Positions 23,873-37,400 of a DNA stretch of 64,000 nucleotides are shown here, in pieces. The translations under genes and the position numbers were made by a program. The DNA comes from Tubiluchus corallicola. Lineage: Eukaryota > Priapulida > Priapulimorpha > Priapulimorphida > Tubiluchidae. Position 1 is the stretch's first letter; every line of letters starts with the position of its first letter. The notes under the pieces were generated by a model, which made no database searches, was not told the DNA's origin, and saw only the letters and a program-made list of their open reading frames with translations. The stretch spans positions 682,180-746,179 of the forward strand of contig JAQGDQ010000005.1 of assembly GCA_030141605.1 (NCBI GenBank), in the 5' to 3' direction.

Positions 23873-25750
23873 AGAATCTTTATCAGTTAATCTGGAAAGG
23901 CAATGGATAGAAAATGTGGTAGTGCCTTAACTGTTTGGATACATCAGTACTGTGGATATGAGAAATTCCTGTCAGTATTACAGAAATGGTGCAGCTGCGT
24001 GGAAATAACTTTTCCAAACTTGGCTGGAATAATATGACAATCTAAGTAGATGCTTTTTAACTTTTCCACTTCACCCTTCGTTTTTCCACACTTGGTTCAA
24101 GGTTAGTATCCTATGGCTTCTTAATATTATTCGACATTCTTCTTGAAATAACAACTTTGCTTGTTCTATATACAGACTGACCATTCCCATAGGACTACGG
24201 TTAGGGAGCTTATGAGGCCATACGGTTAGGGTATGTGGATTTGTTTTCTCTTTGACCTTGACTCCTAATTTGTCAGTTTCCATTTCCAATTTCACTCCCA
24301 GTGCTCTCTTATCCAGAACAAATCGTGGCTCTGTGTTCACTCGGAACAGTGGCTATTACTCTTCTATTTAGACAAAATCCACCTCTTGGTTAAAGGTTCG
24401 TCTAACGGCTGGATGAATAATATGGCTTGATACAGTCTATTGTATATACAGACTTGAAGCAATCATCAATGTGAAAACTATTCAAAACACTGTCCGCTAC
24501 CTCTGAATTAAAATAACTGACATTGTCAAATGGCATTCTTTTAATTTCAAATGACACCATGCTCGGCAACCGTACCCTGCCGAATAGAGGAACAGTTATT
24601 CTAAGTGCTTGCAATGGCTAATCCAAATAATTTGGCCACAATAAAAAACGAGGTAAGTCTTTGTTTTTGGGCGCCACAAACATTTGATGGAGCATTTCGC
24701 AAATATTTGCCATCAAAATCATTGGCTTCTGCCCAAAGCAAAGCAAGTATGCCAATCAATCTTTTCATGAGATCTAGGCCTTGAATTAAGTGATTCTCAA
24801 TCACAGGCAGCTGCACAATCAAATGTTGGTTTGTTTTTTCAGGCTTATTCTCGTTGAACACCAGGAAATGTGGCGAATCCCATATCATGTGTCTGGCCAG
24901 GTATTCACATTCTTCACTGACCACCTAGGCATATTTTTTATGCAATTAATCACTCATGGCATATTTAGTTTGCAGCTGAGGGTTTTTATTAGGTCTTGTG
25001 TACAACCCGTTCATACATTAAACTGTCATATCACAGTTGCTGGGAAAATCGACAGCATACTTTCACTAAAGTCTCCAATCCATGTCTGTCGTGATGCGTT
25101 ATTAAGTTTTTCTGAGTACTAATGGCTCTCATATCATGACGTGACATTATTTCATCCAGATTGGCTCTAATCGTCCAAAATTTTTCCACTTGTTTATAGA
25201 GCATGTTTTTTTATTAGCTGACTGATTCACATGCAGGCTGTAATTTTCACCATTGTTACAAGATGTTGCACTTCCCCCTACAGTTCCATTTAATGACCAA
25301 TCTAACCTCACTTTAATAGTGAGCTTTAGTAATCTGTATTCTACATCAGAATAAGGATCATCCGCCTCTGATGAGAGCTTAATTCCAAAAGTCTATTATC
25401 TGCTGGAGATATGGGCATTGGAAGGTCGACACTGTGAGGTACTAGTTGTATGGCATTTATATGGCTGATGCCACAATAGGATAACCGATTTTGTTCCTTG
25501 TTTTGAAAGTTAATTTTTCTTGGGGAAAAACAGTAATCATCAAAGTGGTTTTTTGTTCTCTTCAAACCTTTGGCACTGCAAGAGACACTTTTCTTTGACT
25601 GCGTATAAACCAGTCATGCACAGTTACTGCAGCGCACATGAGGAACCCACCATTTATCTTGGTTTCCAATATAATAGCCAACATAGTGATAGAATGCTGT
25701 TTTTCCTATGTAGTCATAATTCTCTGTTGGGTAGATGGAGTGAATAGTCT
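23873..25750 (-). mobile_element. BEL/Pao LTR-retrotransposon pol relic
   Basis: Minus-strand remains of a BEL/Pao polymerase in many broken frames, in the expected order. Protease-to-RT linker: VRLDWSLNGTVG near 25270. RT start: IQGLDLMKRLIGIL near 24780. RT catalytic core: FHIDDCFKSV, matching the family's FYVDDCLKSV, near 24450-24480. Post-RT region: RALGVKLEMETDKLGVK and AKLLFQEECR (24071-24340), then KVISTQLHHF near 23990. Stops and frameshifts occur throughout. RNase H, integrase and LTRs are not seen; the relic ends exactly where the solo LTR copy at 23364-23872 begins. Confidence 0.82.
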
Positions 25751-27928
25751 ATAAATGGAATCGTGTTAAAGCCAGTATAGAAACCTGTAAACTTCATACA
25801 CGCAGATTTTAATGGCTAGGAATGTTTACAATGATGATAAGTATCAATAATTATCGATTATGGTATTGATCCGAGAAAATTTGTTTTTATCGTTATTGTA
25901 TTGATTTTATTCAAGGAATATCTTTATCGCATTGAATTTTGTGCATATTGTTGCTTATTTCTCAGCTTTATAAAATCACTTCATTTTGCTTTTTCAGTTG
26001 GAAATACCCTTCATTTTCCAATGGAAATACATAATAAAGTAATAAAAGAGTTACTTATAAGAATAATGGGTTGAATAATTGCCTTGTACTTTTTTCCTGC
26101 AATAGTGACTGTCTTCATTCAGTTTAGTGACATGCGGATACCAAGTGTGGTATTTTCGGATGCATTTTCCTAGTTATGTGCAGCAGTGCATTATTTTATG
26201 ACTAAACCATGTATCCATGCATTAATCAGGAAACGGCGGTGCTGTAATATTCTATTTGGCTTTACACAATAACTAACCGGACGTACTTCAGTATTGTTAT
26301 AAATAATTTATCGTATTGTATCGTATCATCAGAAAACAGATTATCATATCATGTTGTTGGAAAAAAGTATCGTGTCGTATCAGCAAATTTGTGACGTTTA
26401 TTATCCCTAACCTGGACATTTTATTAAAAGAAACTAATAAAGTACTTGTACACTTAAATCAGGGAAATTTATTATGCCACAGTTTGTACTCACTTCCTAG
26501 CATATTTAATGTGTAATAACAAGTAGGAATTTATTATATCCAGCATGGCACAATAGTAAAACAGCAACTTTAGATTCTGGCAAATCCGGCCCTGCTATAG
26601 AATGACTAAGCCCATATTTGAATTCAGCACATTCAAGTTAGCTTAAATGAGTATACTTAAACGAAAAAGCAAGCCATTGATGACTGAATTTATGTAATAT
26701 TTTGTCCCATTTGTTGTATATATGTATTACAAACCTGTGGGTGTAATATTAAATTTAAAATAATAGGTTTAGCGAATTATATCATTTATGTGCTGTTGTA
26801 GTTATCATATTGCAGTCAAACAGTGTCCTTTCAGCAGTATACTGTATTGCCTTTCTGTTTGTTGAGGTTGTAAAATTGATTATCGTTGTGTGAACCTAAT
26901 AAAACTTATTTAAATGAGTATTGAATGTGCAGTTGGTCTCAAATTAAAATGAAAAACAAAAGCAAGATTACGAATGCTATGTTTTGTCAAAATTAGACTA
27001 CGTACTACAATATGTGTAAATTATTTATGTGTAAAAAAGAAAGACAACAATTTTCGTTTTATTAATTACACAACCCTGAGCTCACAATCTGTTGTTTAGA
27101 GTTACTAGATAACAGTACTTTAAATTTGTATTCATTGAGTGGGTGCATGGGATGCATACCGTATACGCACGTACTAGCTAGCTATACTGACATGAGGCAA
27201 TTTCGTAATGAATAGACCTGCATTAAAATATTAAAATGTTGTTGATGTGGAATCGTTTGTAGTTCAATAATATAGAATTAGAATTTTGACATCTTGCGTA
27301 TTGTGTCAAATTTCCAAAAAAAAACAATGCATTTATTACTGGATACGTTGTTTAGACCATTGATCGTTACCTAAAACTGCATAACAATAAATGTATAATT
27401 ACAACAATAAGTAGGTGAGCAATTCATTGTCATTATTATTATTGACATCATAATGAAATTTGTGTGGTTCTATGTACAACAAATGACAAGAAAAAAATGG
27501 AAATTGATGCTAAAAAATTACTGCGTACTGGGTTAAGTGCTTTAGTTAATGTCGAAAATTATTGCAAATTTACTGATGTAATGAATTATTTCCAGGGTTT
27601 TTTATGCAATAAATGAGATGAGCAAAAAGTCAGGAAGACTTTAAAATCTGTGTAGTTTTCCCATACAGTTATTATTGAATAGTTTTACTGCTGATTGAAC
27701 AGTATCTGCAGTTAGAGGGGAGCATTTAAAAAATTCATTACCTGGATGAAATTCGGCATTAAATTAATGATACCTTCTGTGGCTTAGCAACCCTCATTTC
27801 CAAAATAACAACACTTATAGCAATGACTCCAAGGTAACAGTTTGTACTGCAATTTGAACAAAATAAGAAATATGAAGCACTGCTGCAAGTACTGATGTCA
27901 ATGTTACTATTAATTTTATTATTATTAG
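25751..27928. other. Intergenic, no supported gene
   Basis: AT-rich DNA with short open frames only. I recognise no coding exon, RNA gene or named repeat. Confidence 0.5.
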
Positions 27929-28496
27929 GAAATCTGAATCTGAAAAATAACATTTTAAGTTATTGTGGCAAGAGGCTTTACCAAAACATCTGTCATTAAG
28001 ATCCATGGGTTATAGTTGAATAAATGTTTCTGGATTACGCAGTGATGTTTTCTGTGGCAGTTTTAGTGGTTATTATTATTATTATTATTATCATCATTAT
28101 CATCATCATTATTATTATTCTTGTTGTTATTATCATTAGCTGTAAATAAGATCATTGTAATAACATCGATCTCATTCGAGTTTGGTTTCGATATGAACAC
28201 CAAAGTTATGGCAAAGGAAGCAAAATATTCTATTATTATTGTTATTACGAAATCTGAATCTCAAAAATAACATTTTAAGTTGACACTAATCGTGGCAAGA
28301 GGCTTTACCAAAACGTCTGTCATTGAGATGCATGGATTATAGTTGAATAAATGTTTCTGGACTATGTAGTGATGTTTTCTGTGGCTGTTTTAGTGGTTCT
28401 CATTAATTGTAAATAAGATCATTGTAATAACATCGATCTCATTCAAGTTTGGATTCAATATGAACACCAAAGTTATGGCAAAGGAAGTAAAATATT
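27929..28496 (+). repeat. Tandem duplication of 250-300 bp with internal ATT microsatellite
   Basis: Unit 1 (27929-28229) and unit 2 (28249-28496) share a first block starting GAAATCTGAATCT and a second ending with CCAAAGTTATGGCAAAGGAAG. Unit 1 is longer mainly because of an (ATT/ATC)n expansion at about 28067-28130. A short ATT stretch also sits at the junction, consistent with slippage or unequal exchange between ATT tracts. Confidence 0.85.
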
Positions 28497-29850
28497 ATGA
28501 CGATAATGATGAGGGTAGCTTGCGATGCTCAGGGAGACTCTGTTAATGGCCATAATTCCGTAAAGTAGCAGAGCTTGAGACGCCCAAGGTGGCACCTGAG
28601 TTTGCCCACACCCATGAAAAATACAGCAACATTCTTTGTAAAATTTGTAAATTTTAGTGGAGTTATGTTGCTGCTGTGATAATTTAATTGTGGAGATAAG
28701 CTGATAAAATAATAAAGCTGATAATAAGACTGAAAAAATTTGTCTGTGAAGAAGTAATTCTGTAAGTGATAAGAACACTAAGAAGCTTCTACAAAAGTTA
28801 ATGTAGGAAAGACTGTGATCACAGTGTATAAATATACTTCACAGTGAGCCTAGGAAGTGCACTGTGTAGAAATTTTGAAAACAAAGGAGAACTATATGAC
28901 TATTACAAAGATATTAAATCATTAATTATTATTATCTTTTGTAACAAACAGTCAACAGTAAGCACTATAAGCAGTGTTTTCATGGAAAATTAAAGGGTTT
29001 TACCTTCTGTTACGAAAAATGCACAAACACATCAAACGTTTAAATATTTGATAAATTCATGTTAGGAAAAACCATACTACCGGCATTGAACAAGTGAACT
29101 GCAAAGTTGAACAGTTTCGAAAATAATGAAAAGTGTGAAGGTCGCATACGTTTACAGCAATAGACGTACAAATTATAACAGGCAAATGTCAGTATGCCTC
29201 CAGCAATTATCGACCTGCAAATTAGAAAACGTTTGCTTACTGTACACACACACACACACCATATAAGTTTTGTAACACATTTACACTATTCTGACAGAAT
29301 CAACTTTTTCAGTGCACTTGATCAAAGTGCCGCCAACTAAAAAAAGCAATCCAAGGCACACTGCCTCTTTGCCGCTGCGCCACTGTCAGTCTGTCACTAT
29401 TGTCTAGCTGATGTGCCTTTTGTTTTAGAAAACTATTTTTAGGTCCAAGAAAGTACTTTGCTTGTGTATGTCTTGAATAATTTGTGAACAAATTCTGATA
29501 CAAATACTGAAGTTTCAAACACTGAAGGCAAATGTTCAAAATAATTAACAGTAGCTAACTAAGCATAGTAATCGTACACACAGTTTTCTTGATTATCACA
29601 CAATAACCGAAAACAAAAACCATAAAACTTCAGCAGTAGTCAGTAAACATGGGAGAAGGAAACTATATATAGACAAAGATATACACATATATATAGTATA
29701 TACACAATGGATACCGTTATGAGCAAAGCCACTTACTAAACCAACAATTAAATTATGAAATTATTCATCTATCTTTGACATGTACATATTCCCAAATAAG
29801 TTAGTAACATTCATCAAAAATTAAAAGAACTATTTATAGCAATTAATTCA
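28497..29850. other. EEFSEC 3' flank
   Basis: Non-coding region downstream of the EEFSEC stop (minus strand), probably including its 3' UTR at the right end. A short CA repeat lies at 29244-29258. A TGGCGCAGCGG box A-like string occurs near 29370 on the minus strand without a convincing box B. Confidence 0.4.
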
Positions 29851-32800
29851 TCAACTTTGCACCATTTTCTTTTGAAGATCATAAACATATCGTTTGAAAG
29901 CCACCGTAATTTCAATTGGCACTTTCTCTACCGTAGCTTTCACATTGTGGCTGCTAGGTGTTGCTGCTGATGATTTTTCTCGATTTTTCCGTGTTGCACT
30001 TAAAGATGCCACAGTCGAAGGCTGAAGCCCTTCTATAATAATGGAAAAAATATTACTATTATAATCTCATAGCTCTGAAAAGACTTTTTGCAGCTTAAGA
30101 CGTTTCATAACTGTGGACTAGCTTATGATTTCTCTCTTTGTCCTTGAATTTTGTCTAAGTTTTCAGTAAATTTGCAAATATCCAAGTACGTGTTGAGTTA
30201 TATTACCGAATTACAAGCAGAAACAAAATCAATCACTAATACAATTGCTCTGAACAACAATTATTCATAAACAGTTTCACTGTAATTACTTAAACTGTTT
30301 CACTGTAATTACTTATTATGACAGCTGTAATTACTTATTATGACAGTTATCAAACATTATAGGCATCAGCTAATAACTTCAGCAGCTACTACATAAATAG
30401 TTATTTGCAGATATTTTGCTCGAAACCAAGGCAAGTAACAACACAGTTGACCGCACTTAACTCGAACGTCTTGGACATCTATTGATATTACACATTTTTG
30501 GCATTTTATTTAATTTCTAACAGTAATTCATAATTGGTCCTTTCTTTAACGTCACTTGCTAGAGAAAGCACCATGTATCGAAAGTAATACTTTTGAAACT
30601 AGTCGCGAACAATTTGTTGCATGTGGCTAATACTATTACCATCTTTTAACTCTTTCTCCATTACTGAATAATCGATATTTGTTTTGATATATAAAACAAA
30701 AATAAATTACATACTTACTTACTCACTTAAGGTACGTAGGCCCTACACATACAAGGGACTCTAACATAAATTTAGATTTTTCCAAATTTGTATTTGTGAG
30801 TTAACCAAATGCTTTATAAGGAGTTTGGCAACCTAAATTGTAAAAATTACCAAGTTTGTAAAATCTCACTACTTCTGTAAAAAAAATAACTACTTTGGCA
30901 AAAATGTTATAATTTTATAAAAATTTTGTAAGACTAGAGGCTATAACTTATGTTAAAAAGTTTCACATTTTTGTAAAAACAAACTGGGTCACTAATTTTT
31001 AAAAAGTTAAACACTTTTGCAAAACATGCTGTTTTTACAAAAAAATGTAGTCACTTTTGTAAAAATGTCATTAGTTTCGTAAGAATTCCTGCCCATTTTT
31101 GTAAAATACAACGCTGCTAGCTGCTTTTGTAAAATTTTCCATTTTTGTGAAAACAACTAGTCACTAATTTTGTAAAAACACTAACCACTTTTGTAAAACT
31201 CGTTACTTATAATAATAATAAAGAATGATCTCTTTGCACATTAATTTATACCAGATAACAAAATACAATAAAGCACAAGCATTGAATGACCATGGTGGCA
31301 CAATATGGTGCAACATTTTCTCACTACATTCTCACCATGCATGCTGCGTGATAATGCATTCCTACAAGAGGCGATAGTATAAATGTTATCGAAATCTGGT
31401 GATGCGACATCATAAAATTTCCCAATATTCTATTTCAAATCCTCGAATCCAAACTTACAGAACTTGTATTCAGATGTCACCTTAGGTGATAGTGAAAAAT
31501 TAGTCCAATGAAACTAGTATTTTTATAAAAATAAACACTTTTTATTGAAGCGAACACTATAACAAACTTGGCAGCTCGAGATCATATGTTACAGCTATCT
31601 TCTACCGAGAAATTCACACTAGGCGGCAACTGCTAAGTAATTAGCCTCAAATTTGAAAGTAACTAATCTCATATAGGGCAGGGTTGGTACAATTTAAAGT
31701 CTGGTACTCTTGTAAATGTTCCGTTAAAAATGCATAGAAACCATTAATAAGATTTACATAGAGTCAGAGCACCTATAGACAAAAACAAAAACTGTGATAA
31801 CAATCAATGAAATAATAAGACATTTCTATGTTAGAGCGGATCATTTTGCAGAAGACGGAGTAGTGGGTCCTTTGGCTGGAGTAAACAATTTAATGAAAAA
31901 TTGCAAATAGTACTTTTTCTAAGAGGTAATCTAACAAAGTTATCTTTTTAAAATGAAATGACACCTGATGGCCCGAATGCCACTGACACAGAGAACCAGG
32001 GAACTATTAGCTGAGTCTAAAAAAGTCTATCCATGCCAACTTAACAAAAAAAAACAATGAAAAACCAACAGCTAATAAACAATGCCAGTGTCCTAAATCA
32101 AAAACTACGTTCAAACTTCGCCAAACCTTGTCATTGTAAAACTTATAAGGGCAATTTTTGTTACTCGTGCCTACAGAAATGAAAATTTCAATAAGATGCT
32201 TAATAGTAATCATATACAATAAATGACGTCAACCCAGAGCAAATCATATCAGTTATCAACACTGCAATGCAAGACTTACCGTTTTGACAAAAGTGACTAA
32301 TGCTTTTACAAAATTAGTGGCCCAGTTGTTCTTACAAAAGTGGAAAACAATAACCTTGTATTTTACAAAAATGGGCGGAGTTCTTACGAAACTACAGATA
32401 TTTTTACAAAAGTTACAAAAGTAGCCACTTTTTAAATCAGTAACCCACTATTATGAAAGTGGAAAATTTTTTGACAAAAATAATAGCCTCTGATTTTACA
32501 ACACTGGCAAGATTCCTTACAAAATTAGCAACATTTTTTATCAAAATGGCTATTTTTTTACAAAAGTAGTGAGCTTCTACAAACTTAGTATTTTTTACAC
32601 TGTAGGCTACAGAGTAAAACACAGTGTACTACAGTGTAACACACCTTCACATAATCATTGCAAAAGTAACATACCAAATTCTGACAAAAGCAAAATCACA
32701 AGCAACTTAGCTTGTAAACAACATGTTATGAAGTTGTTTATGATGTGCCAGCAGTCTATAGCACCCTAGTCAAGAGCTACACACTGAAACCAGTGTGGAT

Positions 32801-34395
32801 ACATATTCTGAGGTACTTTTGCTGACTTAGTTTTGAGCTATTTGCTCTAATTTAAGAAACTATCACTAGCAAGATCTACAGCTAATAGCAGTAAGGATCA
32901 TACCACTGTTACTTAGCATAAATGACGAACAAAAAGCCAGTAATATCAATTAATGTACTAGAGAAACTAGCAGTTGAGATAAAACAGGAACTCACTCAGT
33001 ATGCGAACTTTAAATTTTCCACTTTGGCCAAAGCCGCTTTCAATCACACCCATTTCTCCAGTTGATAACTCCACCCGTAGTCCGATAAAATTTTGTATAC
33101 TACTTTCTTTTTTGAATAATGAGCGACCAATCACTGTGTATTCATCTACCATTCTATCAACAAATCCTGCAAGTAGCACTACTACATGAAAACAGCATTG
33201 TGATAATTGTCATATCCGTATTTAATCATAGCTATTAAAAGGTGCATTAAAGGTTCGTTAAAAAGGAATATGGCTCAGTGTGAAAATGTTGTCAGCTGAT
33301 ATAATTCTCTGTCCTCTGAAAGGCTTTAAGCCTATGTTACATAATACGAAAAGAGCACGAGCCACAAGTACTACTGTTCCCACCACATTAAATTAATGTC
33401 CATCATGTTTGCTATTACATGTTCAGTAGGTATGAGAAAAACGAAGAATAAAATCGAACAGAATTAAGTAGTTAGAATAGTTTGAATATCTCTTTTTACG
33501 ACATTTATGAAACTGTCTTTAAATACAAACATACTACTTTTTGGCCAGTTAACTGAAACTAAGATGCTTACAAAGTAACTGAATTACTAGATAAACAAAC
33601 AAGACTATAAAGAAGATTGATGCGAAATGCATACAGCAACTGATTTAAACGTAACAGAAAAAATCTTACGAACTTTATCTCCCAAGAAGATCATATAAAT
33701 TCTATTATCTGAACATATACTATATGTATCAGAAATGACACTATAAAGCCGTCATGTATCATGTTTTTGTTTGCAATAACATGCATAATGTTATTTATGT
33801 GTCTACCATATAGTCAGTAATAATTATAAAGACATCACATATGAATTACGTTAGACTTACCTTCTCTGGATTTACTCTTATAAACTCGAAGTTGTGGCAG
33901 GACAGTCTCTTCGTAGTTCTTCACACAAATTGGTTCCAGTACTTTACCATGAAATGCTATTCTGCAATGGAATTTAAATATGTTGTATATGAATGAAGTA
34001 AATTTTTGTGGCAGCAACGACTCTTGCTTAAGCTACAGTAGGCCTATATCAGAAGTTCAAAGATATATTATGCAATACAATTTTCGGGCTGCCACACTGC
34101 ATAAGGAAGCTCGACCAGTTAGACCATAACTTTTTTTTTGAAAAATACTAAGAAAAACTGTAGATTTGGGCAGCAATTTCAAGACGAAATATATATATGT
34201 TCGCCATGTCCTTTTTATGCTGTTACCACAAATTGTCCAACTACTGTGTTTAAGGTAAACTTTTGGAAAAAATTAGAATTTCATTTTAAATTTTCTATTG
34301 TAATTTTTTAATTATAGAATATTGTAGAATAAGGTAAGCATAAAAAGGACATGGTGAACACACACACACACACACACGCACCACACACACACGCA

Positions 34396-34467
<72 letters not shown>

Positions 34468-37400
34468 AAACACACACACACACACACATATATAATATAT
34501 ATAATATATAATTTGGTTATTACAAGCGTAGCAAAATTGAGTATTTTTAGCATAACCAAATTACTAATCTGGGTCTATTAATAAAGTTGTAAAATATACC
34601 CACTATTAGTCAAAGGCAAGAAGCATTTATGTTTCTAACTTAGCTATTATGCAAGGTAACAGAATCTGCTACTTAGCTAGGCTTACCAAAGAAAGAAGCA
34701 TTTCACCATAGAAAAATAATGCACAGTTTCTAAGACTGAAATTTTACATAGTATTAAAACATAGAAAGAAATTTTTAGTTTGAAATAAGACCTAAACTTA
34801 TTGACAGAATCAGATGATTAATTTCAGGCAAGCAGTCACATTGCAATATTACAGGGCGATTCAGAAGTCCCTTGCTAATTTGATTTGCAATTTTTTTTGC
34901 AACAAATGACTAGTAAATAACCTTCCATTACTCTGCACCTTGCTGCTATGCTCATCTTGTACATCATCTTTCAGCTGTTACACAGTCTGCTACTATGCAG
35001 TACTGGGACCTAACTATGGTTTCAACTTTCAAGAGATGGGCAATTAAAACAAACCGGCTAAAATTATTAGCAACGAATCAGCCATATTTTCGCTATATAT
35101 CTGATGCTTGTTAAGTGATTGGTTAAGAGATACATATGTTGCAAAATGTGTTTTTGTTAAACTCTTGTTTCTAACCACCACGCATAATTTCACAGGGATA
35201 TAATCAGAGTAACAAATCAGTGCTCTGCAAAGACAGGAATTTGAATTTGGTGAATTAATCAGGGTCCAGGCCATCAATACGGTCTCCGCCTTTTCAAGAT
35301 TTTTACATAAACGCAGCTTAAACACAAAAATATGCCGGCAACAAGATTTTGTTTGGTGCGAGATAAAAATGATTTAAATCTCTTTTGCATTTTTAAGCAA
35401 GGCATTTTATTTGAGTATATTGTGTGGTAATTTCATATTTTAATTACATATTAAAATACCACGAACGTTGTTCAAGAGTTAGCATTTCCTTTAGAGGGGA
35501 AGAACAATAAAAATATGATATACCTGCACATATTTAAATGAATGTCACTGTCAAGCTTAGATCCAATCACTAAGCTGTTTTTAATACAAGTCACAGGATG
35601 CTCAAACTCAATCAACGCATAGTGAGTTGTGAACTCAGGACTACCTGTTGTTGCCTCTGCTGAACCACCTTTAAATATATTTCATTTATGACTAATATTT
35701 ACAAGATAATAAGTTTATGAGTTTAACCTAAGAAAAAAAGTGGTTTTCTTAACTCATGAAGTTTAAAAAAGTATATAAAAGAATCTTGCTTAGAAAAAAT
35801 TTAATGTATCTTGGACAGTAGGTAGTAAAACCTATTATTAAGTGCAAATTTCAAATAGATACCAAAATTTTAATGATTGTACATTGAGTAAGCTGTTTCT
35901 GAACTATCAAACAAACTGTCATTATAAAAATACTGCACACTAACTATAGAAAACATAATAACTTTATTAATTCACCTGTGGTTCCTTTGTCAAACAGTTC
36001 ATCCTGATAGAAGTATTCTTTGTTAAAATCAAAGGTATATTCCTTATCATCACTAACATCCTTGGACAAAAGAGCAAAATAAGTAACCTTTCCCATGACT
36101 GTCTCGTGACCAATACTGCAAAAATTCAATGTTTAGAATAAACAATATTAATAACAGAAATACCCTTCACTTTCCTAGGAGCTTTATTAAAGTATCACAT
36201 AGCAAAAAGTACTTTCATTTTGCATTATAACTGATAACATAAATGCCATAGTAATTACTAAACTATTAATAATAACCATTAATTTGGGAATGACTTTGTG
36301 AACCTGAACTCTGACTTGGAATACGGAAAATTTAATGAGATAAAAATGACAAAAACAATGACAAATACTAATCTCTTTTCTATCTATTTACCCTCTTAAA
36401 ATTGGTTATGGAACCGTTATGGAACCTAAAATATGAGTTTAAAAACTGACTACAATATTCTATAATTAAAAAATTACAAGAGAAAATTTAAAATGAAATT
36501 CTAATTTTTTTTCCAAAAGTTTACCTTAAACACAGTAGTTGGACCATTTGTGGTAACAGCATAAAAAGGACATGGTGAAAATGTTAAGATGGAATCTTTT
36601 AAGAGATGTCTAAAAAGTTGAAAAGCAAGAAAAGTTAATGAAAAATTAACAGATTTCCGTGCTTGAGCATGCTAGTGAAAATTTGAGAATATTTCTGACA
36701 GGGAAAAACATTTGTTGAAGTAATACACACAAATATAGAACCAGCTAAGACAGGTCCACAAATGCCTTGTAGAAATTGCTCAATAATGCTACTATATCTC
36801 TACTATGCGTGCAATGTCCATATAATGTTTGAGTTAATTACAACTAGTTGAACTTCTTAAATGTCAAATTTATTAATATTTTGACCACTTTCCTTTTTTA
36901 TTGGCAAAACAGCCACTAACTTTATGAATACTGATTAAAAGTAGAAATGGTTTAAGTGACTTTAAACTGTTATGCCTAGCATGATAAGACTTTGTTACCT
37001 TATGTTAGATACTTACTGTTCCTCTAAATTTCTTTGACCTATACTAAGAAAGGAGCTCTTGATTTTATTTGGCTCACTTAAATCACATTTTCTATCGATT
37101 TGCTAGAGACATTATAAAAATAATCATTCTGCAACATGTCACAGTCATCTAAACACTCCTTATGTCCGATGTTACTTAACTACTGAAGGTAATATTTATG
37201 AGTGCTACAAAATAATTAAACTGTAATGTTTCTAAGGTATTAGGACATACACTGATTGGTGACTAGCCTGGGTAGCAAAGCCACTTGACTGGGTAATTAT
37301 AATTTGAAGCCAGATTTTGAAATCAGTTGTCAGCACAGTAACACTTTAACGGGAGTATTACGTGGTACTTGAAATTTTAGTACTGTATGCCGAGACTATA

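Noticed and set aside
24790-25122. Plus-strand open frame of 110 codons
   Set aside because: Antisense to the BEL/Pao relic, whose minus-strand reading matches known pol motifs.
27929-28496. CRISPR-like direct repeats
   Set aside because: Only two long units with an ATT microsatellite; eukaryotic context and no spacer/repeat architecture.
29340-29400. Possible tRNA gene or SINE (TGGCGCAGCGG on the minus strand)
   Set aside because: Box A-like string only; no box B at the right spacing and no cloverleaf pairing seen.
34295-34581. Open frames of Cys-Val or Thr-His repeats
   Set aside because: Pure translation of the CA microsatellite.
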